From Ophiura sarsii (taxonomy: Eukaryota; Echinodermata; Ophiuroidea; Amphilepidida; Ophiuridae), in assembly GCA_035610835.1 (NCBI GenBank), contig CM069455.1, positions 48,692,868 to 48,756,867 on the forward strand: a stretch of 64,000 bases of DNA. Reading direction: 5' to 3'. The translations under genes were made by a program, and so were the position numbers. Below, piece after piece: positions 44,470 to 55,660 of the stretch. Below the pieces are notes generated by a model. The model was not told where the DNA came from. It did no database searches and saw only the letters and a list, made by a program, of their open reading frames with translations. The first letter of the stretch is position 1. Each line of letters starts with the position of its first letter.

Positions 44470-44797
44470 TGTTGGTGCCACTTGTCCCTCTCTCTCTGTC
44501 GTGGTTTTGCATTGCGCCCTCTCTGGGTTTTGATCGATTGCGTGTTTGTATTGGGATCGATGCATCGGCCACTCGAGATATTTGGACATAAACATCGTCA
44601 TTGCTATGGTATCTTAGGATGCAAAATATGTTTTTAACCTTCTTTTTATGGATCAGTTATTAAAGATTATGGATGACAAGATAAGATACTGATGTCAGGA
44701 AGCGTTTCTTACGGACTTTCCAGGTACCATTGCACAAGATAGGAGCAAAAATGGGGTTTAAAACTTTAAAACCGAACAGACGATAATAGCCTCCACA
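44470..44797 (+). repeat. Right LTR, intact
   Basis: 328 bp from TGTTGG to CCACA, followed by the ACAAA duplication. It serves as the uninterrupted reference for the split left LTR. Confidence 0.85.
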
Positions 44798-44834
44798 ACA
44801 AATTTTCAATTGAAAACCCTCTGGGCTCCATTTG

Positions 44835-44964
44835 ATACCCAAAAAAGAGTCTCTGCTCTGACTCATTTCATTAAAAAAAAACCACTTTTATGTACACATT
44901 TATAGTTTAAAAGTTACAATGCTTGATAAATGTGGCGCCAAAAAGGATTGACACTTCCCTTAAT
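44835..44964. repeat. Family B fragment
   Basis: It ends 'attgacacttcccttaa' at 44964, the TTAAGGG terminus seen at 11380-12485 and 55661. Only the terminal part is recognisable. Confidence 0.5.
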
Positions 44965-45035
44965 AAAAGGGGACATTAAAAACGTTAAAAAAAGTCATTT
45001 TAAACTGTTGCACTGTCGAAAAGCGAATAAGCTAG

Positions 45036-47415
45036 TGTAACGGGATCGGGACGGCCTCAGTCACCAACTACCAGGTAGGTTGGTAGCGTGCACTGGAAGT
45101 TGGCAATGTAACACCAGGGCTCTTTGTATAAGTGTAATTATACGTTTGCGAGGCGAAATACAGACTGACGACGAATTTACTTTCAACACAATTTATTTAC
45201 AGCTACATTTATCTCCATCATTCACATCGACAATACATCACTTTCCCATTCACATCACCCATGATTGTTCTGCCCTGATTTTTAGTGCTGTAGCAATTAA
45301 CTTGAATTTTACACCCGACTTGACTCCCTGATTGATCCTCCCTAACTGATTTTCCCTCTTTGATGGTGTAATCAGAAGATACATGAAAATAAAGAAATAC
45401 AAAATATGTTACTTAAAGTGTACTGATAATTTGGAATATAAATCATAACAAAACATTTGGGTCAATATAATTTAAACATACGAAATCACACATTGTATAT
45501 TATGCATGTAAACATTATGAGCATTTAAAGATACACAATGTTGGGTAGGTCGAGAGTGAACGTTGATACTGACTGACGCGTCAACAGACAGGGACTCGAA
45601 CCCACATCTTAACCTTGTCGTCGCACCAATGACTTTGAACCACCACGTGTTGATCTCAGGACTGGGACTTTAACCCAAACTTAGTCGTTCCGATCCAATC
45701 CATGTAACTTGCCAATCATCGCACGGGACTCGAACCCCGGACTTTAACCGTACATGCTAAATATCGTCAGCTGATCCGATCCCAACTTGCGTATAATTAC
45801 ATCGCTTACTGGTGGGACTTAAACCCAATCTCCAAATACACTCCTGACCATACCCGAATACTTAAATATTAAGACTTAAGACTACATTACGTTACAGCTT
45901 AAACATGTTACATAATAATAAATGGATACTTCGCTTTATGCGCAGTACCTGTTCACATTGAAATAACTCACACGGACACAGATGATCAATACTGAGTGGG
46001 TGCCAGAAGTTGTGACCAAAAATATAACACTGTTATTGAATAATCTCAAAAATCGACTATTTACTCGCTTCGTGCGCACAATAACAAATTTAGGTCAACG
46101 GAGTTCTAACCGTAGGCCTACAATAAAACTCATAAATATAACCGCACCAAAACAATGAGCGCACTTCGCATTCTTTCTGCGCATATTTTGGCAGATGCAA
46201 AACGACAAAATATTACCATAAAAATAGCAAAATGAAGCGCATAATTATCACGCGATGCGTAAAATGTCAGCGCACTGGAAAATCTTGCGTTAAATGCGTA
46301 CACACGACAAATGTTAAATTCACGCACTAATTAAACACTGTACCAATCGCTTAACAATACAACGCATCCAAATATGACATGAGTTTGCAGTTATTTTTGT
46401 TGACTGCAAGTTTCACAAAATACACTATAGGATCATTTTTATATCAAATAATCATGACTTTTACAAAAAGCATGACTCTTAATATATAACACTCTGGTAT
46501 CAAATAATCATGACCTTTACAAAAAGCATGACTCTGATAACACTCTGGTATGCTAACCATGGCCGTAGCCGTCACCATCAATAATAATTATAAAATATAA
46601 GTAATGTAGATCTGGCAACAAATATGGGGTACATAAATCTTGGAATATAAACCAAAATAAGTGTCCATCAAGCACAAAGTACATCTAATTTCTCACATGT
46701 CAATTTTGAAATACACACACTGTAATACGAGTAATTTGGTAGAAGGTGATATTCACATAATCATGAACATAAATAATCAATAAATCACGAGCTAGCACAC
46801 CAAGGTAATAATTTGTAAATGGTTTAAAACATCCAGGCAACCTTTGACTTACACTTACTGCCTGTAGTATTGGGTAATCTCATGTTTACACAACATGACA
46901 TATTTTTATTGAAACACTCTGTAAAACACGATTTATCCAAACCTGCCAATTTTCTGGATAACAACAATTATTTATATACCTGATTAAACCAACGTATTTT
47001 TACGACCATATAATGACAAGTGAGTGTAGAATATGATTGAAATGATCACGCAATAGTCAAATAACAACATTTTAAAGTTTGTACACATGTGAGTCACATA
47101 GTAAAATTAGATGAAATTATGCATCAGAAAATCTCACTAAATCTCACTTTTACGAATGCATCGTTGAATATAACCTATCCACATATGATCACAAATATTT
47201 ACTCTAGACTCGGTTTGTACTTTGATTGAAATCTGTTAATGATAAAACCGATAAAATAAGTGAAAGTTTTCCCATTCAAACCTTTGTATCTTTATACCTT
47301 TGATGGTGTAATCAGAAGATACAGGAAAAACGGGACCTGTCAATCAAGTACAGTTTTGGTTCAATATAATTAACGGTCTCGTCGTATAGCGCCCTCACTA
47401 ATTCAGCAACCGGTC
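45036..47415 (-). repeat. 3' LTR (sense orientation)
   Basis: 2,380 bp sharing its boundary 'ccggtc' with the other LTR. On the minus strand it contains four motifs of type GGGTTYRAGTCCC (plus-strand positions 45591, 45664, 45725 and 45814) that resemble tRNA B boxes. Confidence 0.88.
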
Positions 47416-47494
47416 TCAGTGTGAGCCGTCCCCGGCACACAAACTCACGGACTCCAACTCCCAATCTGACTAACAATCCTTCACACTGTATGAA

Positions 47495-48553
47495 CTACAC
47501 GTCATATCTTGCCGGGACTTTCCGAATCCTCTTAGGGTTACGGCGTACACGATCATCCACTCCACTGTCGGTATCGTCATCTTGGTCTTGCTGAGTTTCT
47601 TTCCCTTTCGTTAGTTGAGCAACCTCGTCATACTGATCTCCATCTCTATCCTCCAACTGTACATCTCTACTACCAGTATCCTCCTCTACAACTTCTTCAG
47701 CAACATTTAAACTAACGCCAACTTCCTTCTCTACCACTACCTCGTACTTCCATCCTTTGAGCTCTGGACCTTCATACAACTTTAACCTATCCACGTGAAT
47801 AATTTTGGGCTTGCTCCTAGCAGTCTTCTGAATTCTACATGTCACGTCCGACAACTCAGTCACGATTAGGTATGGGCCATCCCACGGAAGCATCAATTTC
47901 TTCGATAGGTTCGGTCTTCTCTGCATATTATGTAACCACACGAACTTCCCCTGCTTAAATACCGACTTGCTTGCCGAACGGTCGTAGTTACGCTTCTGTC
48001 GTCGCTGACTCAATTCAAGTGCATGCCTTGCACGCTCATGTATGTCACGTATCTTGTCTCGCAGCTCATCTGCATACTCAGTATTACATTCCTGCTCATA
48101 CGGCACTGCTCCAAAAACTAAATCCACTGGCATGATCGTCTCGCGTCCCAACATCATTGCGTTCGGAGTCTGACCTGTCGACGCTTGCACACTACTTCGG
48201 TACGCCATTCCCACATATGGTAGATATTCATCCCAGTCCTTCTGATGTTGATGGGGTTGTATCATTAGGGAGACTGCATTCACTATTGTGCGATTATATC
48301 GCTCCACGAGGCCATCTGACTTCGGATTATATGGAGTGGTTCTGGTCTTATTAATACCCAATATCTTACACATCTCGCGAAAAACATGAGACTCGAAATT
48401 TCGGCCTTGATCGCTGTGTAATTCTACCGGCACACCAAATCTGCATACAAACTCTGCAACTAACTTTTCAGCTACTGTTTCTGCCTGCTGATCCTTAATT
48501 GGATACGTCTCCATCCACTTCAGATCACATCTTGCACTTGTGATAACACACAC
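47495..48553 (-). pseudogene. Gypsy integrase, C-terminal part
   Basis: Begins abruptly at 'DLKWMETYPIKDQ' of the integrase core. It retains the second catalytic Asp ('HSDQGRNFES') and the Glu ('NPKSDGLVERYNRT'), and downstream 'GPYLIVTELSDVTCRI', a GPY/F-type module, then an acidic tail ending 'PARYDV'. The His/Cys zinc domain and the first catalytic Asp are missing, and the frame differs from that of the upstream RT. Both fit one internal deletion of very roughly 300-400 codons compared with complete elements. Integrase cannot be active from this copy. Confidence 0.85.
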
Positions 48554-50406
48554 CCAATAGCAAAGTTGCTCGCATCAGTATCCAACACGAACTGTCCTTC
48601 GGCTCGAGGGTAAGCCAATATTGGGGCACTAATCAGCGTTTCCTTCAGTTCTTCGAATGCCTTTGTACATTCTCCCGTCCACACAAACTTGACGCTCTTC
48701 TCTGTCAACTTATTCAGCGGCGCAGCAACATTTGCAAACCCTTTAATGAATCTCCTATAATACGACGCCAGTCCAAGGAAACTGCGTACTTGCGTCTGCG
48801 TCACTGGTACTGGCCAATCTTTCACGGCCTCAATCTTCGCTGGGTCAGTATGAATGCCTTCTCTGGAAACAACATGGCCGAGGTATGCCACTTCCTTCTG
48901 AAAAAGATGGCACTTCGAGGGCTTCAACTTCAGACCAGCACATCGAAATCTGTCTAACACGGTGGTCAATCGCTCTATTGACTTTGCTATCGTTGGTCCA
49001 AAAACAATGACGTCGTCCAGATATACTAACAGCGTCTCCCAACGTAACCCGGAGAGAACGTTGTCCATCAAGCGCTCAAAAGTAGATGGAGCGTTGCATA
49101 GACCAAATGGTAACACGTTCCACGCATACAATCCACTTGTAGTCACAAAAGCCGACTTGTCGCGTGCTTCGTTTCCCATTTCAACCTGCCAGTACCCAGC
49201 AGCCATGTCCAAAGTCGAATAGAATTTCGCACCACCAAGGGCATCTAGAGAATCGTCGATCCTCGGCAATGGATAGGCGTCTTTAACGGTAACATCATTC
49301 AGCTTGCGATAGTCAAGACAGAGACGCTTTGATCCATCCTTCTTATTGACAAGAACCACTGGACCCGCCCAAGGACTATCGGAAGGTTGTATCAAACTCT
49401 TCTCTAGTAACTCATCAACTTGTCTTTGAACTTCTGCTCTCTGTGCAGGCGATGACCGTCTCAATGGCTGTCGAATCGGCCGTGCATTTCCGGTATATAT
49501 CGTATGCTTAACCAGCTTCGTCCTTCCGATGTCAAACTCTCCTGTAGAAAATACGTCAGCATACTTGATCATCATGTCCGCGACCATATTTCTTTCACCA
49601 TCATCTAACTCACCAACACACCTTTTCAGCAAATCTTGCAGGTGTTCGGGAACCTTCTCGGGGCATGCACCATTGGGTGGATCCTCCTTCGTTGACACGG
49701 TCCTAGCCATCTCTATGTCTTTCTCTTCTTCCAAGATCAACTTCGCCAACATGGTCCCTTGTTTCACGACCTTCTCTTCTGGTATCGGATTCATGATTCT
49801 TACTGGCACGGTACCGATATTAGTCTTCACCACCGACCTAGCAAGCAGCATGCCATTCTCAATTAATGGGCCCTTATCCACCGGCTCAATTAGGCCTACG
49901 CAGCCATCACCAACATCACCAACAATACATGCTGACACCACTAGTTCGTGCTCAGCTGGCACTCGCAGATCTGACGCTACAACAACTCTAGCAAAGAAAG
50001 CCTTGTTCCTCGCGGTCCTACAATGCACTGTCGTATCACCAACTTTCAACAGCAGTTGCTTACAATCTAACATTGCACCAGTCTCCACAAGAAAGTCTAT
50101 TCCCAAGATTCCGTATCCGACCTTGGCTACTATCACACTCAGGATATGGCAACTGTTCCCAACTTGCACTTCTACCGATGCTTTTCCTAACGCCTCTACT
50201 TCTTTGCCATCTGCTTGTATCAACTTTACATTACAAGGTTCCAACTTAGGTCGTCGTACTTCTGGGATGAGATGGTACTGCTCCGGTTTCAAAATAGTAT
50301 TCGATGCACCCGTATCAATCAGAAGCATCACCGTTACACCATGAACAACAGCCGGTACATACAATTCTTTAATAGACTTATTATTATTTACATTCTCCTC
50401 CGATCC
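48520..50406 (-). pseudogene. Gypsy pol: protease, RT, truncated RNase H
   Basis: The frame opens after a TGA at 50407-50409, just past the gag stop at 50420-50422, so gag and pol do not overlap. Counting from 50364: protease active site DTGAS at 17-21, RT core from about 330 ('SPWAGPVVLVNKKDGSKRLC') through 'STLDMAAGYWQV' near 383-394 to YLDD at 448-451. RNase H starts at about 592 ('FVLDTDASNFAIGCVLSQ') and is cut off within a few residues by the deletion. The protein ends at a frameshift-generated stop at 48520. RT motifs are intact, which fits the young LTRs. Confidence 0.88.
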
Positions 50407-50419
50407 TCATCACCTATTC

Positions 50420-51835
50420 CTACTGTCCGTAAGTCGATGACGTGCTCGGTGCCACCATCTGACGACTCTCGTTTTGACCCTTCATCACTTCTGCCGGCCT
50501 TCCCCAGGGCCTCGGGGGTGGCCCAATATCGTTTCCCTGCTGCTGATTTGGACACTGCGGAATGATATGGCCTTCCACACCACAATTATAACATATCGGC
50601 GGTCTCCGTCTATCACAATTACGGGCAATGTGTCCTGGCGTTTTACATGTATAACATACAACGGGCGGCCTAGCTGCAAATCCATGCTGTCCAACTCCGG
50701 CGTTGATTACTTGTCCTCCATGAGTATTCATCGACTTGTGCTGACAGTCCCTCGCAATGTGACCAACTTGTCCACATGAATAGCAACGACCTGGATTCCG
50801 TAAACCTCTATCATCACCACCACCACTAGACAACGATAACGGCGGTATGGCGTCACTACTCCTCGTTGACACTTGCGCTACAGACCGTACATTCATTATC
50901 TCAAAGCGCAACTTCCTCTCCAAATCGCCTACAGTAGCTGCCATTCGAGCCTCAACTTCCTCCATGTCAGTCTTAATAGGAATGTCCTCTGCTTCAACCG
51001 CTCTATTATATGCTGCTGTCTTTGATCGCCTTCTAGAATGCTCAGACTTTGAAAACGACTCTACAATCTCAGCCTTCATAATTGCTCCATCCAAAGTCTC
51101 AGGGGCAGCACGGAACAGCTCTTTCCTCAACTCGGGATCTGCTATTGCCCTCTTGTAATGTTCTCTTGCGATTCTATCTCTCTCCACTTTATCCGTCCGT
51201 GGATGTGCCAACGCAACTAATCGCTTAATGTCTTTCCCCAAGTCATGAAGATTTTCGCCAGGCATCTGTTCCCGATTATTCAATTCCATAAAATAATTAT
51301 CCAAACACTGTCTTGGTCCGAATTCTTTCACCATCATCGCCACCATCTCATCATACGTCAACTCCCCGGGTGAAACATCGTTTACACTCAGCACCGACAG
51401 CGCATCACCTTGGCAGCTAGTATATACTCGTATGGCTGCTTCACTATCCGACCATCTGTTAAATCTCCGACAAGCTTCAAACTGTAAGATGAAATCTTTC
51501 CAAGGACCCTTCGCAGTAAACTTTGGTGGTTCCACCTCACGGTTTTTTGGGCCGGATTCATCTTTAGATTCACTTTCATTCCACACTTTTCTCGAGTCAC
51601 GTTTCACAATGCTTCTAGGGACTGAAGGCTTACATGAACCACTGTCACGCCTGTGTATGCTACTAGCGTATTTCTCATCCAAGTCCAATCGTTTTCTCCT
51701 GACTAGCCTTTCACGTTCACTCTTGGTCTTCCTTTCCAACTTGTCATGGGCTTTCTTCTCCTGATATTCCGTAGCCAACTTCGTTGTACGTTGCCGTCTA
51801 CTCTTTTCAGATGCCAAGGGTGAAAGCGAAACCAC
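50420..51835 (-). CDS. Gypsy gag, capsid and nucleocapsid part
   Basis: 471 codons in the same frame as the N-terminal part upstream, entered after a TAA at 51836-51838; the first codon here is GTG, not ATG. A basic, helical N-terminal stretch (10-60) precedes a Retrotrans_gag-like capsid region (about 103-260). Three CCHC zinc knuckles lie at 351-364 (CYSCGQVGHIARDC), 394-407 and 415-428, which bind element RNA in this family. It ends at TAG 50420-50422. Either the TAA is read through or this copy's gag is broken. Confidence 0.85.
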   Translation of the reverse strand: MVSLSPLASEKSRRQRTTKLATEYQEKKAHDKLERKTKSERERLVRRKRLDLDEKYASSIHRRDSGSCKPSVPRSIVKRDSRKVWNESESKDESGPKNREVEPPKFTAKGPWKDFILQFEACRRFNRWSDSEAAIRVYTSCQGDALSVLSVNDVSPGELTYDEMVAMMVKEFGPRQCLDNYFMELNNREQMPGENLHDLGKDIKRLVALAHPRTDKVERDRIAREHYKRAIADPELRKELFRAAPETLDGAIMKAEIVESFSKSEHSRRRSKTAAYNRAVEAEDIPIKTDMEEVEARMAATVGDLERKLRFEIMNVRSVAQVSTRSSDAIPPLSLSSGGGDDRGLRNPGRCYSCGQVGHIARDCQHKSMNTHGGQVINAGVGQHGFAARPPVVCYTCKTPGHIARNCDRRRPPICYNCGVEGHIIPQCPNQQQGNDIGPPPRPWGRPAEVMKGQNESRQMVAPSTSSTYGQ

Positions 51836-52621
51836 TTAAAGTTTCGGTGCGTTGCTAACTCGTCTGACTTTGGCAGCCGTCTGACTCTTCCTAACCAAAC
51901 TGCTAACTTGTCTTTCTTCCTTGGCCATCTGTTTCTTCCTTACCAATTCTTTACAAAGGTTCATTGATTTCAATTTTTCTTTCTCGAACTTGTTGTTCTT
52001 CACTTTCAACTCCTGCAGATCTTTCATCAATGCTGACAGTTGACGTTCATGATCCTCAATCTTTTGCCAAGCAGCCGCTATTACCGCTTCCTGTCTTGAA
52101 TCTGTATTTCTATCTCTTTTATTTTGCTTTCTAGACTTTCTCCTTAGTTGTCGTCTCTTCTTTCTTTCATCCAGAGTCGAAACATCACTAGAGTCCCATT
52201 GATTTTCTGAAGAATGTTCAGTACTATCACCATTGTGAGAGTGAACGACTTCAACGTTCAACTCACTTTCGTCCTCTGACTGATCTTCACTCGAGCTATA
52301 TTGATTTGCCGAAGAGTACCAATGGCGTCCAGAACCATCACTGTTGTGTGAGTCAACGACTTTAACGTCTAACTCACTTTCGTCGTCTACCGACCGATCT
52401 TCACTAGAACTCCATTGATCTTCTGAAGAGTCCAAATTGCGTCCATCAGTGTTGTACGAGTTAACGACTTTAACGTTCAACTCCGAGTCAACGACTTTAA
52501 CGTCCGACTCACTCGCGTCCGTAGAACAATCTTCACTGCTACAACTTGATTTTCTGTGATCTTCATAGGCTTTCATATACGCCATCCTCCATTTTCCTCT
52601 CCAATCGCCACTGTCCGCCAT
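51836..52621 (-). CDS. Gypsy gag N-terminal region
   Basis: Starts 'MADSGDWRGKWRMAYMKAYE' at ATG 52621, about 30 bases inside the primer-binding site, as expected for gag. Residues 25-150 are Ser/Asp/Glu-rich with repeated 'ELDVKVVDSHNSDG'-type units (three to four copies). Residues 155-170 are a basic run; 175-225 look like a coiled coil. Frame and position show it is continuous with the capsid part across the in-frame TAA. Confidence 0.78.
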   Translation of the reverse strand: MADSGDWRGKWRMAYMKAYEDHRKSSCSSEDCSTDASESDVKVVDSELNVKVVNSYNTDGRNLDSSEDQWSSSEDRSVDDESELDVKVVDSHNSDGSGRHWYSSANQYSSSEDQSEDESELNVEVVHSHNGDSTEHSSENQWDSSDVSTLDERKKRRQLRRKSRKQNKRDRNTDSRQEAVIAAAWQKIEDHERQLSALMKDLQELKVKNNKFEKEKLKSMNLCKELVRKKQMAKEERQVSSLVRKSQTAAKVRRVSNAPKL

Positions 52622-52650
52622 CTGTCAGTCTGTACATTCACAAAAATATG

Positions 52651-52670
52651 CAATCCCACCGCTGCCACCA
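52651..52670 (-). promoter_or_regulatory. Primer-binding site, tRNA-Leu type
   Basis: The plus strand reads CAATCCCACCGCTGCCACCA, which ends like the 3' end of an animal tRNA-Leu including CCA. It lies 2 bases from the LTR edge at 52673. This fixes the minus orientation and the LTR boundary. Confidence 0.82.
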
Positions 52671-52672
52671 CT

Positions 52673-55056
52673 TGTAACGGGATCGGGACGGCCTCAGTCA
52701 CCAACTACCAGGTAGGTTGGTAGCGTGCACTGGAAGTTGGCAATGTAACACCAGGGCTCGTTGTATAAGTGTAATTATACGTTTGCGAGGCGAAATACAG
52801 ACTGACGACGAATTTACTTTCAACACAATTTATTTACAGCTACATTTATCTCCATCATTCACATCGACAATACATCACTTTCCCATTCACATCACCCATG
52901 ATTGTTCTGCCCTGATTTTTAGTGCTGTAGCAATTAACTTGAATTTTACACCCGACTTGACTCCCTGATTGATCCTCCCTAACTGATCTTCCCTCTTTGA
53001 TGGTGTAATCAGAAGATACATGAAAATAAAGAAATACAAAATATGTTACTTAAAGTGTACTGATAATTTGGAATATAAATCATAACAAAACATTTGGGTC
53101 AATATAATTTAAACATACGAAATCACACATTGTATATTATGCATGTAAACATTATGAGCATTTAAAGATACACAATGTTGGGTAGGTCGAGAGTGAACGT
53201 TGATACTGACTGACGCGTCAACAGACAGGGACTCGAACCCACATCTTAACCTTGTCGTCGCACCAATGACTTTGAACCACCACGTGTTGATCTCAGGACT
53301 GGGACTTTAACCCAAACTTAGTCGTTCCGATCCAATCCAATCCATGTAACTTGCCAATCATCGCACGGGACTCGAACCCCGGACTTTAACCGTACATGCT
53401 AAATATCGTCAGCTGATCCGATCCCAACTTGCGTATAATTACATCGCTTACTGGTGGGACTTAAACCCAATCTCCAAATACACTCCTGACCATACCCGAA
53501 TACTTAAATATTAAGACTTAAGACTACATTACGTTACAGCTTAAACATGTTACATAATAATAAATGGATACTTCGCTTTATGCGCAGTACCTGTTCACAT
53601 TGAAATAACTCACACGGACACAGATGATCAATACTGAGTGGGTGCCAGAAGTTGTGACCAAAATATAACACTGTTATTGAATAATCTCAAAAATCGACTA
53701 TTTACTCGCTTCGTGCGCACAATAACAAATTTAGGTCAACGGAGTTCTAACCGTAGGCCTACAATAAAACTCATAAATATAACCGCACCAAAACAATGAG
53801 CGCACTTCGCATTCTTTCTGCGCATATTTTGGCAGATACAAAACGACAAAATATTACCATAAAAATAGCAAAATGAAGCGCATAATTATCACGCGATGCG
53901 TAAAATGTCAGCGCACTGGAAAATCTTGCGTTAAATGCGTACACACGACAAATGTTAAATTCACGCACTAATTAAAAACTGTACCAATCGCTTAACAATA
54001 CAACGCATCCAAATATGACATGAGTTTGCAGTTATTTTTGTTGACTGCAAGTTTCACAAAATACACTATAGGATCATTTTTATATCAAATAATCATGACT
54101 TTTACAAAAAGCATGACTCTTAATATATAACACTCTGGTATCAAATAATCATGACCTTTACAAAAAGCATGACTCTGATAACACTCTGGTATGCTAACCA
54201 TGGCCGTAGCCGTCACCATCAATAATAATTATAAAATATAAGTAATGTAGATCTGGCAACAAATATGGGGTACATAAATCTTGGAATATAAACCAAAATA
54301 AGTGTCCATCAAGCACAAAGTACATCTAATTTCTCACATGTCAATTTTGAAATACACACACTGTAATACGAGTAATTTGGTAGAAGGTGATATTCACATA
54401 ATCATGAACATAAATAATCAATAAATCACGAGCTAGCACACCAAGGTAATAATTTGTAAATGGTTTAAAACATCCAGGCAACCTTTGACTTACACTTACT
54501 GCCTGTAGTATTGGGTAATCTCATGTTTACACAACATGACATATTTTTATTGAAACACTCTGTAAAACACGATTTATCCAAACCTGCCAATTTTCTGGAT
54601 AACAACAATTATTTATATACCTGATTAAACCAACGTATTTTTACGACCATATAATGACAAGTGAGTGTAGAATATGATTGAAATGATCACGCAATAGTCA
54701 AATAACAACATTTTAAAGTTTGTACACACGTGAGTCACATAGTAAAATTAGATGAAATTATGCATCAGAAAATCTCACTAAATCTCACTTTTACGAATGC
54801 ATCGTTGAATATAACTTATCCACATATGATCACAAATATTTACTCTAGACTCGGTTTGTACTTTGATTGAAATCTGTTAATGATAAAACCGATAAAATAA
54901 GTGAAAGTTTTCCCATTCAAACCTTTGTATCTTTATACCTTTGATGGTGTAATCAGAAGATACAGGAAAAACGGGACCTGTCAATCAAGTACAGTTTTGG
55001 TTCAATATAATTAACGGTCTCGTCGTATAGCGCCCTCACTAATTCAGCAACCGGTC
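52673..55056 (-). repeat. 5' LTR (sense orientation)
   Basis: 2,384 bp. Indels against the other LTR are one 5-bp 'aatcc' insertion and one A fewer in a run. The sense 5' edge lacks the usual TG and may be missing its outermost bases. Confidence 0.86.
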
Positions 55057-55120
55057 AAAGGGTATCGTATTGCACCCGGTGTCGGACGTATTCTCGATCC
55101 CATCACACTAGCAACCCCTT

Positions 55121-55450
55121 CTTATCCGCAGTATCGTACTTCGAATAAGCTGGACATCCCCTCTTATCCGCAGTATCGTACTGCGAATAAACTGGTCAAC
55201 CCTTCTTATCCGCAGTATCGTACTGCGAATAAACTGGTCAACCCTTGGCCTTCTTATCCGCAGTATCGTACTGCGAATAAGCTGGTCAACCCTTCTTGTC
55301 CGCAGTACCGTACTGCGAATAAACTGGTCAACCCTTCTTATCCGCAGTATCGTACTGCGAATAAGCTGGTCAACCCTTCTTGTTCGCAGTACCGTACTGC
55401 GAATAAACTGGTCAACCCTTCTTATCCGCAGTATCGTACTGCGAATAGAC
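55121..55450. repeat. 42-bp hairpin minisatellite, 8 copies
   Basis: Units start at 55121, 55163, 55205, 55253, 55295, 55337, 55379 and 55421; one gap is 48 because of a 'ggcctt' insertion. Each contains TTATCCGCAGTA-TCG-TACTGCGAATAA, a 12-bp stem with one mismatch. Because 42 is a multiple of 3, an antisense frame stays open; it is not a gene. Confidence 0.88.
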
Positions 55451-55660
55451 CCTTCCTTATAAAAACTATGTCCATATAAATTCACTAAATAATACTATAT
55501 AAATTCTGACTCCAAATTTGCATGATATAAACGAACAGTGTTATGTTAATCTATTATAAACTGAATGGCTCTTTATTTCAATCATTGATAATGCATATTA
55601 GGCTTGTGGTTAGTGCGTTAACTTTGAAAATAAGTGGCCGTCTGGACAGACTCGAAGTTA

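Larger units (their letters stand above)
38908..44797 (+). mobile_element. Non-autonomous LTR retroelement (LTR-internal-LTR)
   Basis: LTRs begin TGTTGGTGCC and end CCTCCACA. The whole is flanked by the 5-bp duplication ACAAA at 38903-38907 and 44798-44802. 'ggggccggaa' directly before the right LTR fits a polypurine tract and sets plus orientation. The internal part (42107-44469, 2.36 kb) has no gag, protease, RT or integrase I can recognise, only a Gln-rich repeat frame. No clear primer-binding site follows the left LTR. The left LTR is split by the AACGTT element at 38922-41784. Mobilisation in trans is inferred. Confidence 0.85.
45036..55056 (-). mobile_element. Ty3/Gypsy LTR retrotransposon, young but defective
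   Basis: Transcription sense is minus: LTR (55056-52673), primer-binding site, gag, pol, LTR (47415-45036). The LTRs are about 2.38 kb, unusually long for the group, and differ by about six substitutions and two indels by eye. Gag carries three CCHC knuckles; pol has protease, RT and the end of integrase with a GPY/F motif. Defects are an in-frame stop in gag and a pol deletion from RNase H into integrase. The flanks show no matching target duplication, and the sense 5' LTR end is GACCGG rather than TG. Lineage is probably Mag/SURL-like, by general resemblance only. Confidence 0.9.

Noticed and set aside
49529..50344. 271-codon plus-strand ORF
   Set aside because: It lies fully antisense to the protease and RT coding region of the Gypsy element.
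55108..55485. Arg/Ile-rich repeat protein
   Set aside because: The 42-bp unit is divisible by three and lacks a stop in this frame; there is no start context or homology.
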